Source of the DNA: Neolentinus lepideus HHB14362 ss-1
Lineage: Eukaryota; Basidiomycota; Agaricomycetes; Gloeophyllales; Gloeophyllaceae
Direction: 5' to 3'
NCBI GenBank assembly: GCA_001632425.1
Contig: KV425556.1
Span: forward strand, 265,597-329,596
DNA length: 64,000 bases
Shown here: positions 12,270 through 23,049 of the stretch, one piece after another
How the letters are laid out: the number at the start of each line of letters is the position of its first letter
How positions within the stretch are numbered: position 1 is the stretch's first letter
Made by a program: the position numbers and the translations under genes
The notes under the pieces: generated by a model
What the model was told of the DNA's origin: nothing
The model's input: the letters and a program-made list of their open reading frames with translations, nothing else
Database searches by the model: none

Positions 12270-14425
12270 ATGATTTTCTCGCTGATAACTGGCCTCTGTG
12301 CAATACTTGCTCTTCTGGCATTGTTTCTAGTTCAACGACTAATCAGCAGAAGACCGCCGGTGCCATACCCTCCTGGATCCAAGGGGCTTCCTCTCGTTGG
12401 CAATGTCCTCGACATACCAGCAAAACATCCATAGAAGACCGTTGCGAACTGAGGCGAGCTATACGGTACTGTTCTCTACAATCATTGACGGAGCCTCGGG
12501 CTGATAACGATCACCAAGGCGGGATCGTCTATGTCAATTATCTCGGCCAGCCTCGGGTATTCCTGAACTCCGCGGATGCAGCATCCGATATGCTGGACAA
12601 GAAGAGTTTGATTTACTCGGACAGGCCGTCTTTGACTATGGCCTGTGAACTCATAGGTTGGGATTGGTTCCTGGGTTTGAAGCGGTTTAGCGAGGAGTTT
12701 CGTGCGATGCGTCGGCTATTCCACTTCTATATAGGGACACGTTCAAGCATAGAGCAATTCGTACCTATCGAAGAGCACGAGATAAAGAGCTTCCTAAAGC
12801 GCATTCTGAATAACCCTAATGACTTCGGTGAAGCCATTCGAAGGTCAGTAACGCCCGTGGTTTGCTGTAGTGTTCTCCTGACAGTCTCTTTTCATAGGAC
12901 TGCTGGAGCTGTCATATTGAAAGTGACCTATGGCTATGAGCCGAAGGAGTATCCCGTTGATCTAACTTATTGACAGGGCTATGAAACAAGTCTCCATCTT
13001 GATTAGTCCGAACGCCTTTTTGGTCGATGTCCTACCCATCCGTAAGCACTTCGTTAAGCATGATCGACGGGTTATAATGTGACCGTGATGTTCATAGTGA
13101 AGCATATTCCTGCTTGGTTTCCTGGTGCAAGGTTTAAACGGATAGTACCGGAATGGGCAAAATGTGCCAGTGACATTCAAGAGGTTCCTTTGAGATATGT
13201 TAAGGATCAGATGGTATTTCCAACAGGCTTTGTGGCTCTAAATTGAAGATTGATATCCCAGCAGTCGAAAGGCAGTGCAGTTCCGTCATTCGCTTCTAAG
13301 TTCCTCGAAGGAAAGCATGTCACACCCAAAGAAGAAACTGCTATCAAGACCGTTGCGGCATCAATGTATAACGGTAAGCATGTCTCACTAGCATTGTCAA
13401 GTTAACTAACCTTGTCCTGATACGATCATATGGTCTTGTCGACGCTGTATGCAGGCGGCGCTGATACAGTCAGTCTACGTTGATCTGATCGACGATTCAC
13501 CCACTCAAACCATCTATAGACTGCTTCCTCAGTCATAGATATTTTTCTTGACGATGATGTTATATCCAGAGGCACAGAAGAAGGCACAGACAGAGATTGA
13601 TGCAGTGATTGGCAATGATAGATTACCGTCCTTGGCAGATAGGGATCAGCTACCTTACGTCGATGCTCTGGTCAAGGAAGTTTTCTGGTGGCATCCTGTC
13701 GGTCCTCTCGGTAAGCTGTCATTTCGTCCTGCGACAGTGTGTTGATATGCGAATGGTGGTGTGCCGAAGATCTCGCTCACCGTCTCATGCAAGATGACAT
13801 CCACGACGGCTACTTCATTCCGGAAGGAACCATGGTCATTGCTAATATATGGTTTGTAACATAATCAGCGACTCGATACACGACGCACTTATATCGCTAT
13901 CCAGGAAATTCTTGCACGATCCCATGACTTACGCCGATCCCATGACATTCAATCCAGACCGATTTCTCGGTAGCCAGCCTGAACATGACCCTCAAGAATA
14001 TTGCTTTGGGTTTGGCCTACGGTAGGAAAAGTCTATTTCCAAGTAGAAATGATGGTCGCTTATCTTGAGTCTCGTGCAGCATTTGCCCAGGTTAGTTGAG
14101 AACCGAGCTTCATCTCTAGACCGTCGTTTGTCTAATGCAGGAGTCAGGTCGTCACTTTGCCAAGGCCTCCGTATGGTTATCATGCGCTGCGTCTCTCGCC
14201 GTATTCAATATATCGAAGCCAGTTGATGCGGCAGGGCATCCGATTGAACCTGTCGTCGACTTCTCCAGCACCGCAGTTAGGTATAGTTCTCAGTTTTGAC
14301 ATTCATAATCAAATGCTGAACATCAGACGGTGTTCCGTAGTCACCCGGCTCCTTTCAGATGCGACATTAAGCCGCGGTCAGAGAATGCCCGTCACTTGAT
14401 TCTTGTCGAGGACGAAACCAAATAA
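12270..14425 (+). pseudogene. Cytochrome P450 pseudogene
   Basis: The exon-intron plan and sequence follow the intact gene at 60,837-62,996 closely, so defects can be read directly. In exon 1, two Trp codons after the hinge have become stops: TAG after AKHP and TGA before GELYG. After YEPKEY, five bases are missing relative to the intact copy, which shifts the frame into a stop near 12,970. The invariant ExxR of the K-helix reads KEVFWWHP, so the essential Arg is Trp. The haem loop reads FGFGLRICPG, with Arg replaced by Leu. Other recognisable parts remain: [13 protein letters not shown], and the C-terminal exon ending LVEDETK. Any one of these changes is likely to abolish activity. Start and end are placed by homology to the paralog. 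Confidence 0.92.
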
Positions 14426-15229
14426 CGTGTTTCGTTTGCGAGGAGATTTAGGCCTGGATGAGGAGGTGCGATTGCGATATAGTTATTCAATCCCAAAGAT
14501 ATCAAGTTGTGTTTAAACTGGATATTGAAATACATGATTGATACAATGGCCTGACAATGTAAGCAAAACACAGAAATGCGAGATATAGGGGCACGACGTG
14601 GATGTGAATATATGAAGATGTTACTTTGAAAAACTTTTTTGGAACAAACGACAAAATCCATCCAAATAGCAGACGATGCGTCGGCTCCTTTCGGCGCGCT
14701 ATAGTGGGCGGCACGGTAGCGGAGAAAGTTGCTATTTGTGCACCTTGCGCAGAGCTGTAACATGTGCCGTGACAAAGGTCACGTTATCGTCACATGATTA
14801 CACCGCCCAAATGTGACAAACACTGCCAAATACTCGAGCCACTCTATTATGATCACGGATCCACACGGCCAGTAACACGAACAGGAGGACATGATATTGA
14901 AACGTTGACGGATCCGAGCCCCCAGGTTGATTCTGTCTCTGTTATAGTGACCGTCATGCGGTGCATGTGGGCAGCTCGACGTATTCAATCACGCATCAAG
15001 CGGCGCAGCTACCGACCTTCGCGTATCCAGCAAACCTCATGCAAGCGCAACGACGATCATTCGCTAGCATTGTGTCGCACAGCACACGAAAAGGATTTTG
15101 GCCAGCCAGCCAGAAACGAGCGACTAGCGCCCATATTCATTCATTCATCCTAAACCCTAAACTGAGAAAACATCTGCAAGAAAACAATTGAAAATGAAGC
15201 AAGAGGTATCAAGAGGACTGTGGTATCGC
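14426..15229. other. Intergenic
   Basis: Lies between the P450 pseudogene and the 3' end of the secreted-protein gene, so no promoter of a recognised gene is expected here. Open frames of 60-130 codons on both strands show no recognisable features. Confidence 0.5.
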
Positions 15230-16401
15230 TCATTGTTGGGCTTGAGCTGCCTTGAGTTGAGCCTGTGTTGCTGTTAGCAAGACAGACACTGTCGTGAGAG
15301 ATCACGCGACGTACGGAGAGAGTGGTTGAAGCTGCTGGGCAGCCCTGGCCAGGACCGTTCAGGTTCTGGATGGTAACAAGGGCAGCCTCGATACGAGCAG
15401 CCTGGGAGGCGGGGGAGCTGTCAGTTGGGAAACTGACAGCAACAGACGGGTTGTTGACTGCGTGGCCAGCGTTTACATTAGCTTGGAGTTGCTGCAAAAG
15501 GTGCAAGTTCAGTATCTGGAAGTTTCGCATAGGCAAACTTGAACATACCTGAATGTACTCGTCCTGAGAAGGAGGGCACGCGCACGGAACCTTGATGGGC
15601 TTGCCATCAGCACCATTCACGGCACCATCGCAGTCACCGGTACCGGTGGGGTTGACACCGCTCTGGAACCCGAGAGGCGGAGCGAGAGACGCAACGTTGA
15701 CGGCGCCGCCACTGGCAGCAGCCGGGGCGGCAGACGGTGCGGCGGGAGCGGGAGCGGGAGCGGGAGCAGCAGCGGGGGTCGAAGCGGGGGCGGCCGCAGC
15801 GGTAGCGAGAGCGGCCGCGTCGATGCTCGAAGCAGCGGCAACAACGGTACTGGGATTGCCGCCGGCCGCGATGGCGTTCTGTTGCGCTACAAAAGTCGTG
15901 GAAGCGGCAGGGCAGCCTTGGCCTGGGCCGTGCAGGTTCTGCAGGGTGACGAGCGCAGTCTCGATACGAGCGCTCTGGGATTGCTGGGAGCCATCCGTAG
16001 GGAAGGACACAGCTACAGAGGGGTTGTTGACGGCGTGACCAGCATTGACGTTGGCGTTCAGGGACTGATTGATGTCGAGTTGGATTGGGATTCTGAAACT
16101 CAGATTATGATCTAGCGCTTACCTGAATGAACGAGTCCCTGTCAGGGGGGCAAGCGCAGGGGACCTTGATGGGCTGGCCATTCGATCCAAGCACAGCTCC
16201 ATCACAGTCACCAGTGCCTTCAAACGCATCAACTGGAATGCCCAGTCCAAAATTCGTAGATAACTCACCGGTGGGGTTTACATTAGCCTCCCATCCGAAC
16301 TGAGGAACCAGGCTGGGGTCCACATCTCTCCGGACGGGAACGGACGTCACAGACGCAATAAGGATAGCAGCAGCGGGAACGATAATAGTCGTGAACTTCA
16401 T
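15230..16401 (-). CDS. Secreted protein with two tandem Cys-containing modules
   Basis: Function unknown. The protein starts with a clear signal peptide (MKFTTIIVPAAAILIASVTS). Two copies of one module follow. Each has GTGDCDGA, then KPIKVPCACPP or QPIKVPCACPP with an acidic stretch and FIQ or YIQ, then NVNAGHAVNNPSVAVSFPTD, then a helical ARIE-AALVT-QNL segment ending GPGQGCPAASTT. The modules are separated by an Ala/Pro-rich linker of about 70 residues near 15,680-15,880. An intron interrupts each module at the same place, after the conserved FIQ/YIQ, so the duplication included the intron. A final intron with acceptor just before AQLKAAQAQQ gives the stop at 15,230; reading through it instead would extend the frame to 15,150. 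This looks like a secreted or cell-wall-associated protein family of Agaricomycetes; that placement is inference. Confidence 0.85.
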
Positions 16402-18319
16402 TTTCGCAGACGTTTAAACAGCAAAGGCTAGTAATCGATACTAAAAGAGAGTGGGTGTCGAGCGTCAAGCACGTCCGGCGTAGGATAAACGATGAGAGGC
16501 TGCCGACACTGTCGGTGAGCTGGCAAAAAGCTAGTTGGAAGAGAGAAGGAAGGGAAGGAATGAAAGGTTCACAAGGTTCAGCGCGCCCAGTCTTATATCC
16601 TCCCGTTCTAAATGCCTTCACGTGCGTACTCAAACTTACGCGAACCGCCGGCATCAGTCTGATTGTCCCACTGATCATCTTCTCTTTCGGATTGATTGTG
16701 CTCGGTATGGACGTGCGTTGCTAAGGCAATCTCCTCACCCTCTAAAGTTTTCTAGCCCTGGAATGAAGACAGATAGGGCAAATACACGGACTATCCTATA
16801 CGAGATCACCCCATCAAAAGATGAACATGAGGAATGTATCACACAGCATGCTCAGTACTATGGGAACCGAGCTTGCTGCAACATCGAGCCGAATAGGTCA
16901 GGGTCTTCGTGTTCTGAAAAAGCAGAGGTAGAGTTGTGGTGATCGTATTCCGTCGGAACCAGATACCTCGTGTCATTGAGTTTTCCCTGCGCTGGAAGCG
17001 GCCAGGTTTTCGGGGTGGAAGGATGAGAATAATGCCGACAGACACAAGGACCCGCCTGACGCACCCGATGCATCAGCGAGACGGTTGCACCCAGCAGTAA
17101 TTCGAGATTTGTGATACCCGACCCACGCATCAGAGACGATGGATGCACAACAAACCATCACTGGGACAGTGCAAGCATCCACGAACGATGAACACCAAAC
17201 ATTGGAGGCTGAGACGTAGATTTGAGTGGACCATAGTCTTCAATAATACAGGTGCGCAAGCATCTGCTTTCAGTCCCGCGCAGTACTCGGCAGCTGTCCA
17301 ATAACCTTCAACAGCGAGTACAGTGCGAAAGAAACTCCAATGACGGCAACGCAAGACAAGACTTTCTCCGGGAGGTGAACGGCTAGCCGTACAAGCATCG
17401 TCCGAGGGAGAGCTGGTTTTGATTCCGTGGAAGGAACAATCGCACGTACTCTACTTGCGCTGAAGTCGCCCGTTGCAACAACTTCCGACTGGTGATAAAT
17501 ATCTCGGAGGGGTTGAGCGAAGTCAAAGCCTACGAAATGGCGAATGTCGATCTCAGGAGAACTGTATGTGTTGGGGATTGATCACGATTGAGTGCCGCCT
17601 ATTGAGAGTAGAGCAGAACAGGATGAGATGAAAAACAGCAAGCTAGGGAACATTTCAAGTCAGTTTCAACGTACGGGGGAGGCCGTCGACCGCTATCCTG
17701 GCAAATCTCCGAAGCGAATTGCTGGTACGCATGTTGACCAAGCAAGAAGGTAAACTTAAAAGTGACTTGACTAAATTGATGTCGGCATTCAAACGTCCGA
17801 CATCAGCGCTATTCAACGTTCAGCGTAAGTTATTCTCTTGCCTACTGGACTCATCGGTGCCGCCAGTATTGCGGAGTTCGTCGTCGTAGAAGTGCAGCCT
17901 ATATAACGCTTTTGCGTTGTTAAAGTTGTGCTGTTATGTGTGCAGTCTCTGAATTCCCTCCCTGACTAGGCTGGTCGTATTTCAGGAAAGTGGTCGTCAC
18001 TTTCCTTATACACTACCAGCCTACCAAGGACATTCGGCAGTCACTTAGTCTCTTTCAGCGATCTCATCAATATACTGTCAATGGTCTCTGATATGGTACG
18101 CACTCTGAAAATTGAACCTTGAGCGCACCTACATACACGTCGTGTCAGGGTCGCGACTGTGCGGCGCGGGATCACAGCAGCAGCCTACGTACTGTCAGTC
18201 TTTCTCATCACCTCCCCAGGTCCAGCCGAAAATCCCGAGTCTGACCGGGTATTTATAGGTGCAAGTTGTACGGGATGTCTTTGTGGACACGAAAGAGTCG
18301 ATACTGAGAGCTCACTGCT
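16402..18319. other. Intergenic, upstream of two divergent genes
   Basis: No gene was accepted in 1.9 kb. A 42-codon minus-strand frame at about 17,270-17,398 encodes a basic-hydrophobic segment that resembles an N-terminal membrane anchor, but nothing downstream continues it. Other small frames overlap it in different frames. Confidence 0.5.
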
Positions 18320-20771
18320 ATGGTCGCCGTCATGGCGTATCCCCTCTCTTTCGTTATAGCCTTGGCAATCAGTTTTGTCTTTGCAAGACTGAGGAAAGGC
18401 CGCTCCGGCTCGAATGTCAAAGCTCTTCCATGTCCGGTAAGTGCAGGGAATCGCTCCTGTGCTGTCGTTGTCGAAGCTTGATCGAACACGGAACGTCCAG
18501 GATAATGCGAGCTTTCTCTGGGGCCATGAATGGGACGTCTTCTCGAACATTGTAGGTTCAAAGTTCACGGAGTGGTTCAATAGATATGGACCAGTGTACA
18601 GAATGAAGGGAGCTTTTTTCGTGCGTAAACCTCATCGTTTGTGGCAACTGAGATTGAGGGAGGTGTTCAAATGGATCAATATAGCACCCCGATATTGTTG
18701 GTGTTTCGTATTTCGTCTCACTGATAAACACTGAGTTGGAACATGTCAGCTCGTCATTGCTGATCACGCAGCTATAAATCATATAATGTCAACAAATTCA
18801 TATAACTACGGTACGGACGCTCTGCGATCTCGAGCAAGGGTTAAACTCATTGAATCGTACTTTACCTCGCATAGTCAAAGCACCCTTCTTCTCTCCTGTT
18901 GTGGAACGGCTCATCGGAAGAGGGATAATCTGGTCGGAAGGTTCTCTGCACAAGCGGTTTCGTAGGCTCATGGATTCAACCTTCAGGTAGGGCTTGGTTC
19001 TTTTGTTTTCACAAGCGAAACGATTGAGACCTCTTACAGCCCTGCCAAGATTCGCGACATGTCTCCCGAGGTATTCGAGGCTACATCGAATGTGCGTGGA
19101 GCACCTCGCATATTGCATACTTGACTAACTTGCTATTTGAATAGCTTTGTACTCGACTCGTCCAACACCTCCAGAACCACCATGGAGAGGCAACGATTGA
19201 CGCACTCTCCTGGGCTAGTTCTGCAACGTGAGTAAATGCCTCTGCATTTAGTCACACGCGGAATAATAATCTTTCGGTTCTGAAGCTTGGATGTTATCGG
19301 CCGAGTTGTAAGACAATAATGAATAAGTTCGTAAAGATTATCGCTGACTCCATACACGTCGTAAGGGCTTCGGCTATGACTTTAAAGCAGGCGAATCCGA
19401 GGAAGCCGATGAGATCAAGGAAGGCTGGGCAGAGCAGGTCATAGCGGGCATGTCCCCCACCGCATTCTATGTCAGCTCTACTCCACATTCACCTCTACAC
19501 TTCCATACTGACGGGGATGTGCTGCCAAGGCCGAAGTCGTCCTACGAGCGTTCCCAATCCTTCTGTCCCTGCCGGTAAAGTCGATGCAGGCGCAGGGCCG
19601 GATGAAAGTGACCATGGACAAGCTCTCCAGGCGATTGATCGACTCTGCCGAGGCCAGCTCATTCGTTGAGGAACGCAAGGGTGTCAATTTCCTGGCTACG
19701 ATGTGTAGGAGCATGTTTCCTAGGTGGGAGTTGGGTCCTTATTTGACTATGACAGTGAATGCCTCTGGCGAAGGGAAGATGACGACACAGGAAACGATTG
19801 ACAATGTTCGTGCCTATTCGTTATCTTGTACGCTCTGACCAAGCCAACGTATGATACACAGGTGTCGCATCTAGTGTAAGAGAATATACCTCGTTTCTAT
19901 GGTATTCCGAAAACTTACTTTCTCACAGCATAGCAGGCTACGAAACAAGTGCCATGACAGCCAGCATGGTCCTCTGGGAACTAGCCAAGCAGCCGTCCTG
20001 CCAGCAGAAGCTCCGTGAAGAGCTCGTCAAGCTCGGCAGGGAACCGTCTTACGACGACCTCTCTTCCAGTAGCGAGCTGCAGTACTTGGATGCCGTTGTG
20101 AAGGAAGGGTAAGTGCGCGATTCTTAATATGTTTGCTGTTGTATACGGACATCTACCTCGTCATGAAGGCTGCGGTGCTACCCCGCTGCAGCGAACTACG
20201 GCCGCGTTGCATTAGAAGACGACGTCCTCCCACTCGACACACCAATCACGACACCCTCCGGCGAGGTCGTCACCGAAATACGGATCCAAGCTGGCCAGGT
20301 TCGTGTCCCGTATCCTCATCAATTTGTTTTTTCTTCTACTCGCATTTTACTTCATTTCGTGTATTGAAGGCGATAAACCTCCCTCATATCTCCATCAACA
20401 CCCTCGAAAGCGTCTGGGAGGACGGTCAATCTTTCCGCCCAGAGCGATGGATAGAGCCCAACGGCCTGCCGCCAAAATCAAAAACACTGACCTCCTGGAG
20501 CAACATGATGACATTCAGTATGGGCCCAAGGATGTGTCTCGGATACAGACTAGGTATGATGCACCCGGTATCCCAGTTCGTTGAAGGGTGGCTTATTGGA
20601 TGTGTGATAGCCATCCTTGAACTCAAGGCGATTCTCGCCGTGCTCGTTCGCAATTTCACTTTTGAGCTTACAGACGACAAGGTCGAAAAGAGATATGCTG
20701 TAGTCTTGCAACCGAAAGTGGTGGGTAAGGAGGGACCGCAGTTGCCTCTGAAGGTAACAATTTCTGCGTGA
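18320..20771 (+). CDS. Cytochrome P450 monooxygenase with 12-nt microexon
   Basis: Second P450 subfamily in the window. An N-terminal anchor (MAYPLSFVIALAISFVFARL) is followed by a short LPCP hinge. Later exons give FLWGHEWDVFSNIVGSKFTE, a 12-nt microexon for HPDI, LVIADHAAINHIM, VVERLIGRGIIWSEGSLHKR, FSPAKIRDMSPEVFEAT and LDVIGRVGFGYDFKAGE. The I-helix motif is AGYETS, in place of AGxDT. The K-helix ExxR is in VVKEGLRCYPAA. The region before haem reads VWEDGQSFRPERW, and the haem loop is FSMGPRMCLG. All joins checked keep frame through about 13 exons to the stop at 20,769-20,771. The substrate is unknown. The gene starts the 18-31 kb set of oxidative enzymes. The exact exon around the I-helix (19,850-19,930) is less certain. 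Confidence 0.9.
18685..18696 (+). other. 12-nt microexon of the P450 gene
   Basis: The bases caccccgatatt are preceded by an acceptor (atatag) and followed by a donor (gttggt). Both flanking introns are phase 0, and the insert restores the P450 consensus FFHPDILVIADHA between the preceding and following exons. Without it the domain lacks four residues at a conserved site. Confidence 0.75.
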
Positions 20772-20972
20772 TATCAGTCTCTGCGCATTGATATTTGGGG
20801 TAAATCATGATCCCTTGGGTACCTACTCCTTGCCTTGACCACCGCTGTACAGCCAGTTTTGCCTCAGCCTATATTTTAGCTAACCTATACTGTCATAGTC
20901 TACCACATCTTTATAATCTTATATCCTCTCATTTGCCTTTCTCCGTGACTTACGAATCTCCACACGTTGCAT

Positions 20973-22480
20973 CTAGTACGCCGATCCCTGCTCAGGCAAC
21001 CCATTGGGGAAGAACTGCTTGAACAGCTCTGGATAATGGTTCTGAGCTACATCTGGATGGCTCCTGCATAAAGCCAGTGAGATGGAAATCAGAAACCTTC
21101 GCATCTGAAGGGAGTAAGAAATACATGCACGCACTTTATTCGCCCAATCAAAGTGACTTCACCCGAGGGCAGGCGGTCGTATTCCGAGAAGTTTACGGCT
21201 GGAGCATCGTCAATCACTCCATCTCCTGGAGATACCCTCCAGACTTACAATCCGTCGCCCCGACAGCCCCTCTAGATTCTTTCAACTTCAAAACCTCTGC
21301 AGGGACTGCACCACGAGAAATTATAAAACACAGGGGTTTTCAGGAATATTTGACGTGAACACTTACACTGCAGCTGAATTTCGCTGAGCCTGATTTCCTG
21401 TCTGATGTTCTGGAAAAATGGAATGGAGTACCGAGGCGTCGATCCCCTCGGCGGGGAGAGAACTCTGTGTGACGTAGCGCGGGCTAAACCTTGAGTGACG
21501 GCTTCCAGCGCTATATGTTGTATTGGTCTAAGTATCATACGCTTGGTTTGAGTTCTGGAGGTATTATCCTGACCTTTGCCAATGTTCACTACGAATGTGC
21601 CAGGGATCGGAGGTGCATCAATCCATTCGCCGGAGAGATTTTGGACTTGTAGTCCAGGGTGCGGGGACACTTGCAGCAGCTAATCGAGTTCAGGGCGTGC
21701 AAAAGAGAGATCCAGTGGTATGAACTCACGAAGGTCAAGAACCCAGCATCATAGTGCGGTCCCACACCCTGATTCGAAGCCACGCTGTCGAGGGCGGGAT
21801 ATTTTACGACCTTAAAGGACATATCAGCCACGGCACACGGAATACCTGCGGACGTATCACCTGCCTTTGCCCGATGCTGCATCCCGCCGGGGTTCTTGTC
21901 ATAGAAGATATCCAGTGCGTCTGGAGCAAGCCCGAACGCTTCCGCCAACACATTGATGAACTCGTAGCTGAACTTCTCGACTTGATTGAGGTAGCGGAGT
22001 ATCGTAGACTTGAAGCCCGGTAACAGAGACTCCTCCGGCCACTGTCGTCTTTATCAGAGGTCCAATGTACTTTTGCCATGCAGAACCATTTTCACGCCGC
22101 ACCTGCGAGGGGCCCCAGAGCCTTAAGTACTCTGGAGCGCCAGGTTTCCACGGGTTTTGATATTCTGTGGCAAAGTCATACTGCTCGCGCTGATCCGTCT
22201 TGCCCTTAGTAAGCTCGCGCCCGAGTGCAGAGTATCCGAGAAAGTGCTCCGAGTTAGCCATGCGAATCTTGTCTTTTTCATGTTGTGGAAGCGCGAATAG
22301 CTTAGGGACGTAGTCGACGAGGGACTGGATGTCTTCTTGGGCGACAGGTGGGTTGGATAGGTAGAGAAAGCCGACGTTTATGAGAGCATGCCGTAGTTGT
22401 GCGACGAAAGCGTTGCGGGTGGCTGGTGAGGAGAGTTGGGAATAGTCGAGGATCGGGATGCTGGTGAAGTTGGCCGTCAT
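20973..22480 (-). CDS. 2-oxoglutarate/Fe(II) oxygenase, isopenicillin N synthase-like
   Basis: Non-haem iron dioxygenase of the DIOX_N/2OG-FeII_Oxy family; such enzymes hydroxylate, desaturate or cyclise small molecules in fungal secondary metabolism. The N-terminal domain shows IPILDYSQLSSPATRNAFVA, INVGFLYLSN and GRELTKGKTDQREQYDFATE. The iron ligands are His and Asp in GPHYDAGFLTF and the distal His in ATSHRVLSPP. The 2-oxoglutarate-binding Arg-x-Ser is in TPRYSIPFFQ. An intron after WGPSQ removes apparent junk and restores WPEESLLPGFKSTI. The last three small exons end HYPELFKQFFPNGLPEQGSAY. No disabling change was seen. It is transcribed convergently with the upstream P450. Confidence 0.9.
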
Positions 22481-23049
22481 GATTGTCTAGTTACGCAGGA
22501 GATGAAAGTAGCAGGTCAAAGACAGGATGTTAGGAATGCTCGTGCGTAGTATATCTCCTTATCCTGCCGACAATTCTCGTGACTATGACGCGATCCTCCA
22601 TTCCCACCAGTGAAAGAGCCAAACGAAAGCTCACAGGTCCAGCCAGTTCCAGATCGCATGAGACGCATTCGAGTAGAAGAGAAACAAGGCGAATGATCAG
22701 GTTATCGTACGGCTTCGAAGCCCATGCACGCTTTTTCTCTCACATCGGCAACTTCAACATGGATGAAGCATACATCGAGATATTGAACGAGACGATGGCG
22801 TTGAAAAGGTGAGGGCCTCGTTGTGCGACAGGAAAGTAGGTGATACCATTATTCAGTAGCTACTAGCGGAACTGGCCAGTGATGGAGGCAAAAGAGATGG
22901 ATAAAGCTTTAAAGAGGCTAACACCGTGACATTCGGACGACGTCCAGTCACTGTCACGCAATTGTGGCGTCAACTTGCGAACCTTCAAGTTGTTGCGAAT
23001 GTAAACAGTCAGCACAGGGGCAATCCATACCATCTTCCACGTCTACTCT
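22481..23049. other. Divergent intergenic region between two dioxygenase genes
   Basis: The two oxygenase genes are divergently transcribed from this 570-bp stretch, which would suit shared regulation. A short open frame (22,579-22,812) has no recognisable features. No clear bipartite regulator site was identified by eye. Confidence 0.5.

Noticed and set aside
15150..15290. Readthrough C-terminus of the secreted protein
   Set aside because: An in-phase intron restores a plausible Gln/Ala-rich end at 15,230. The readthrough tail has no counterpart in the first module, though it cannot be fully excluded.
17270..17398. Short minus-strand frame resembling a P450 N-terminal anchor
   Set aside because: Only 42 codons, and no hinge or further P450 exons follow on that strand.
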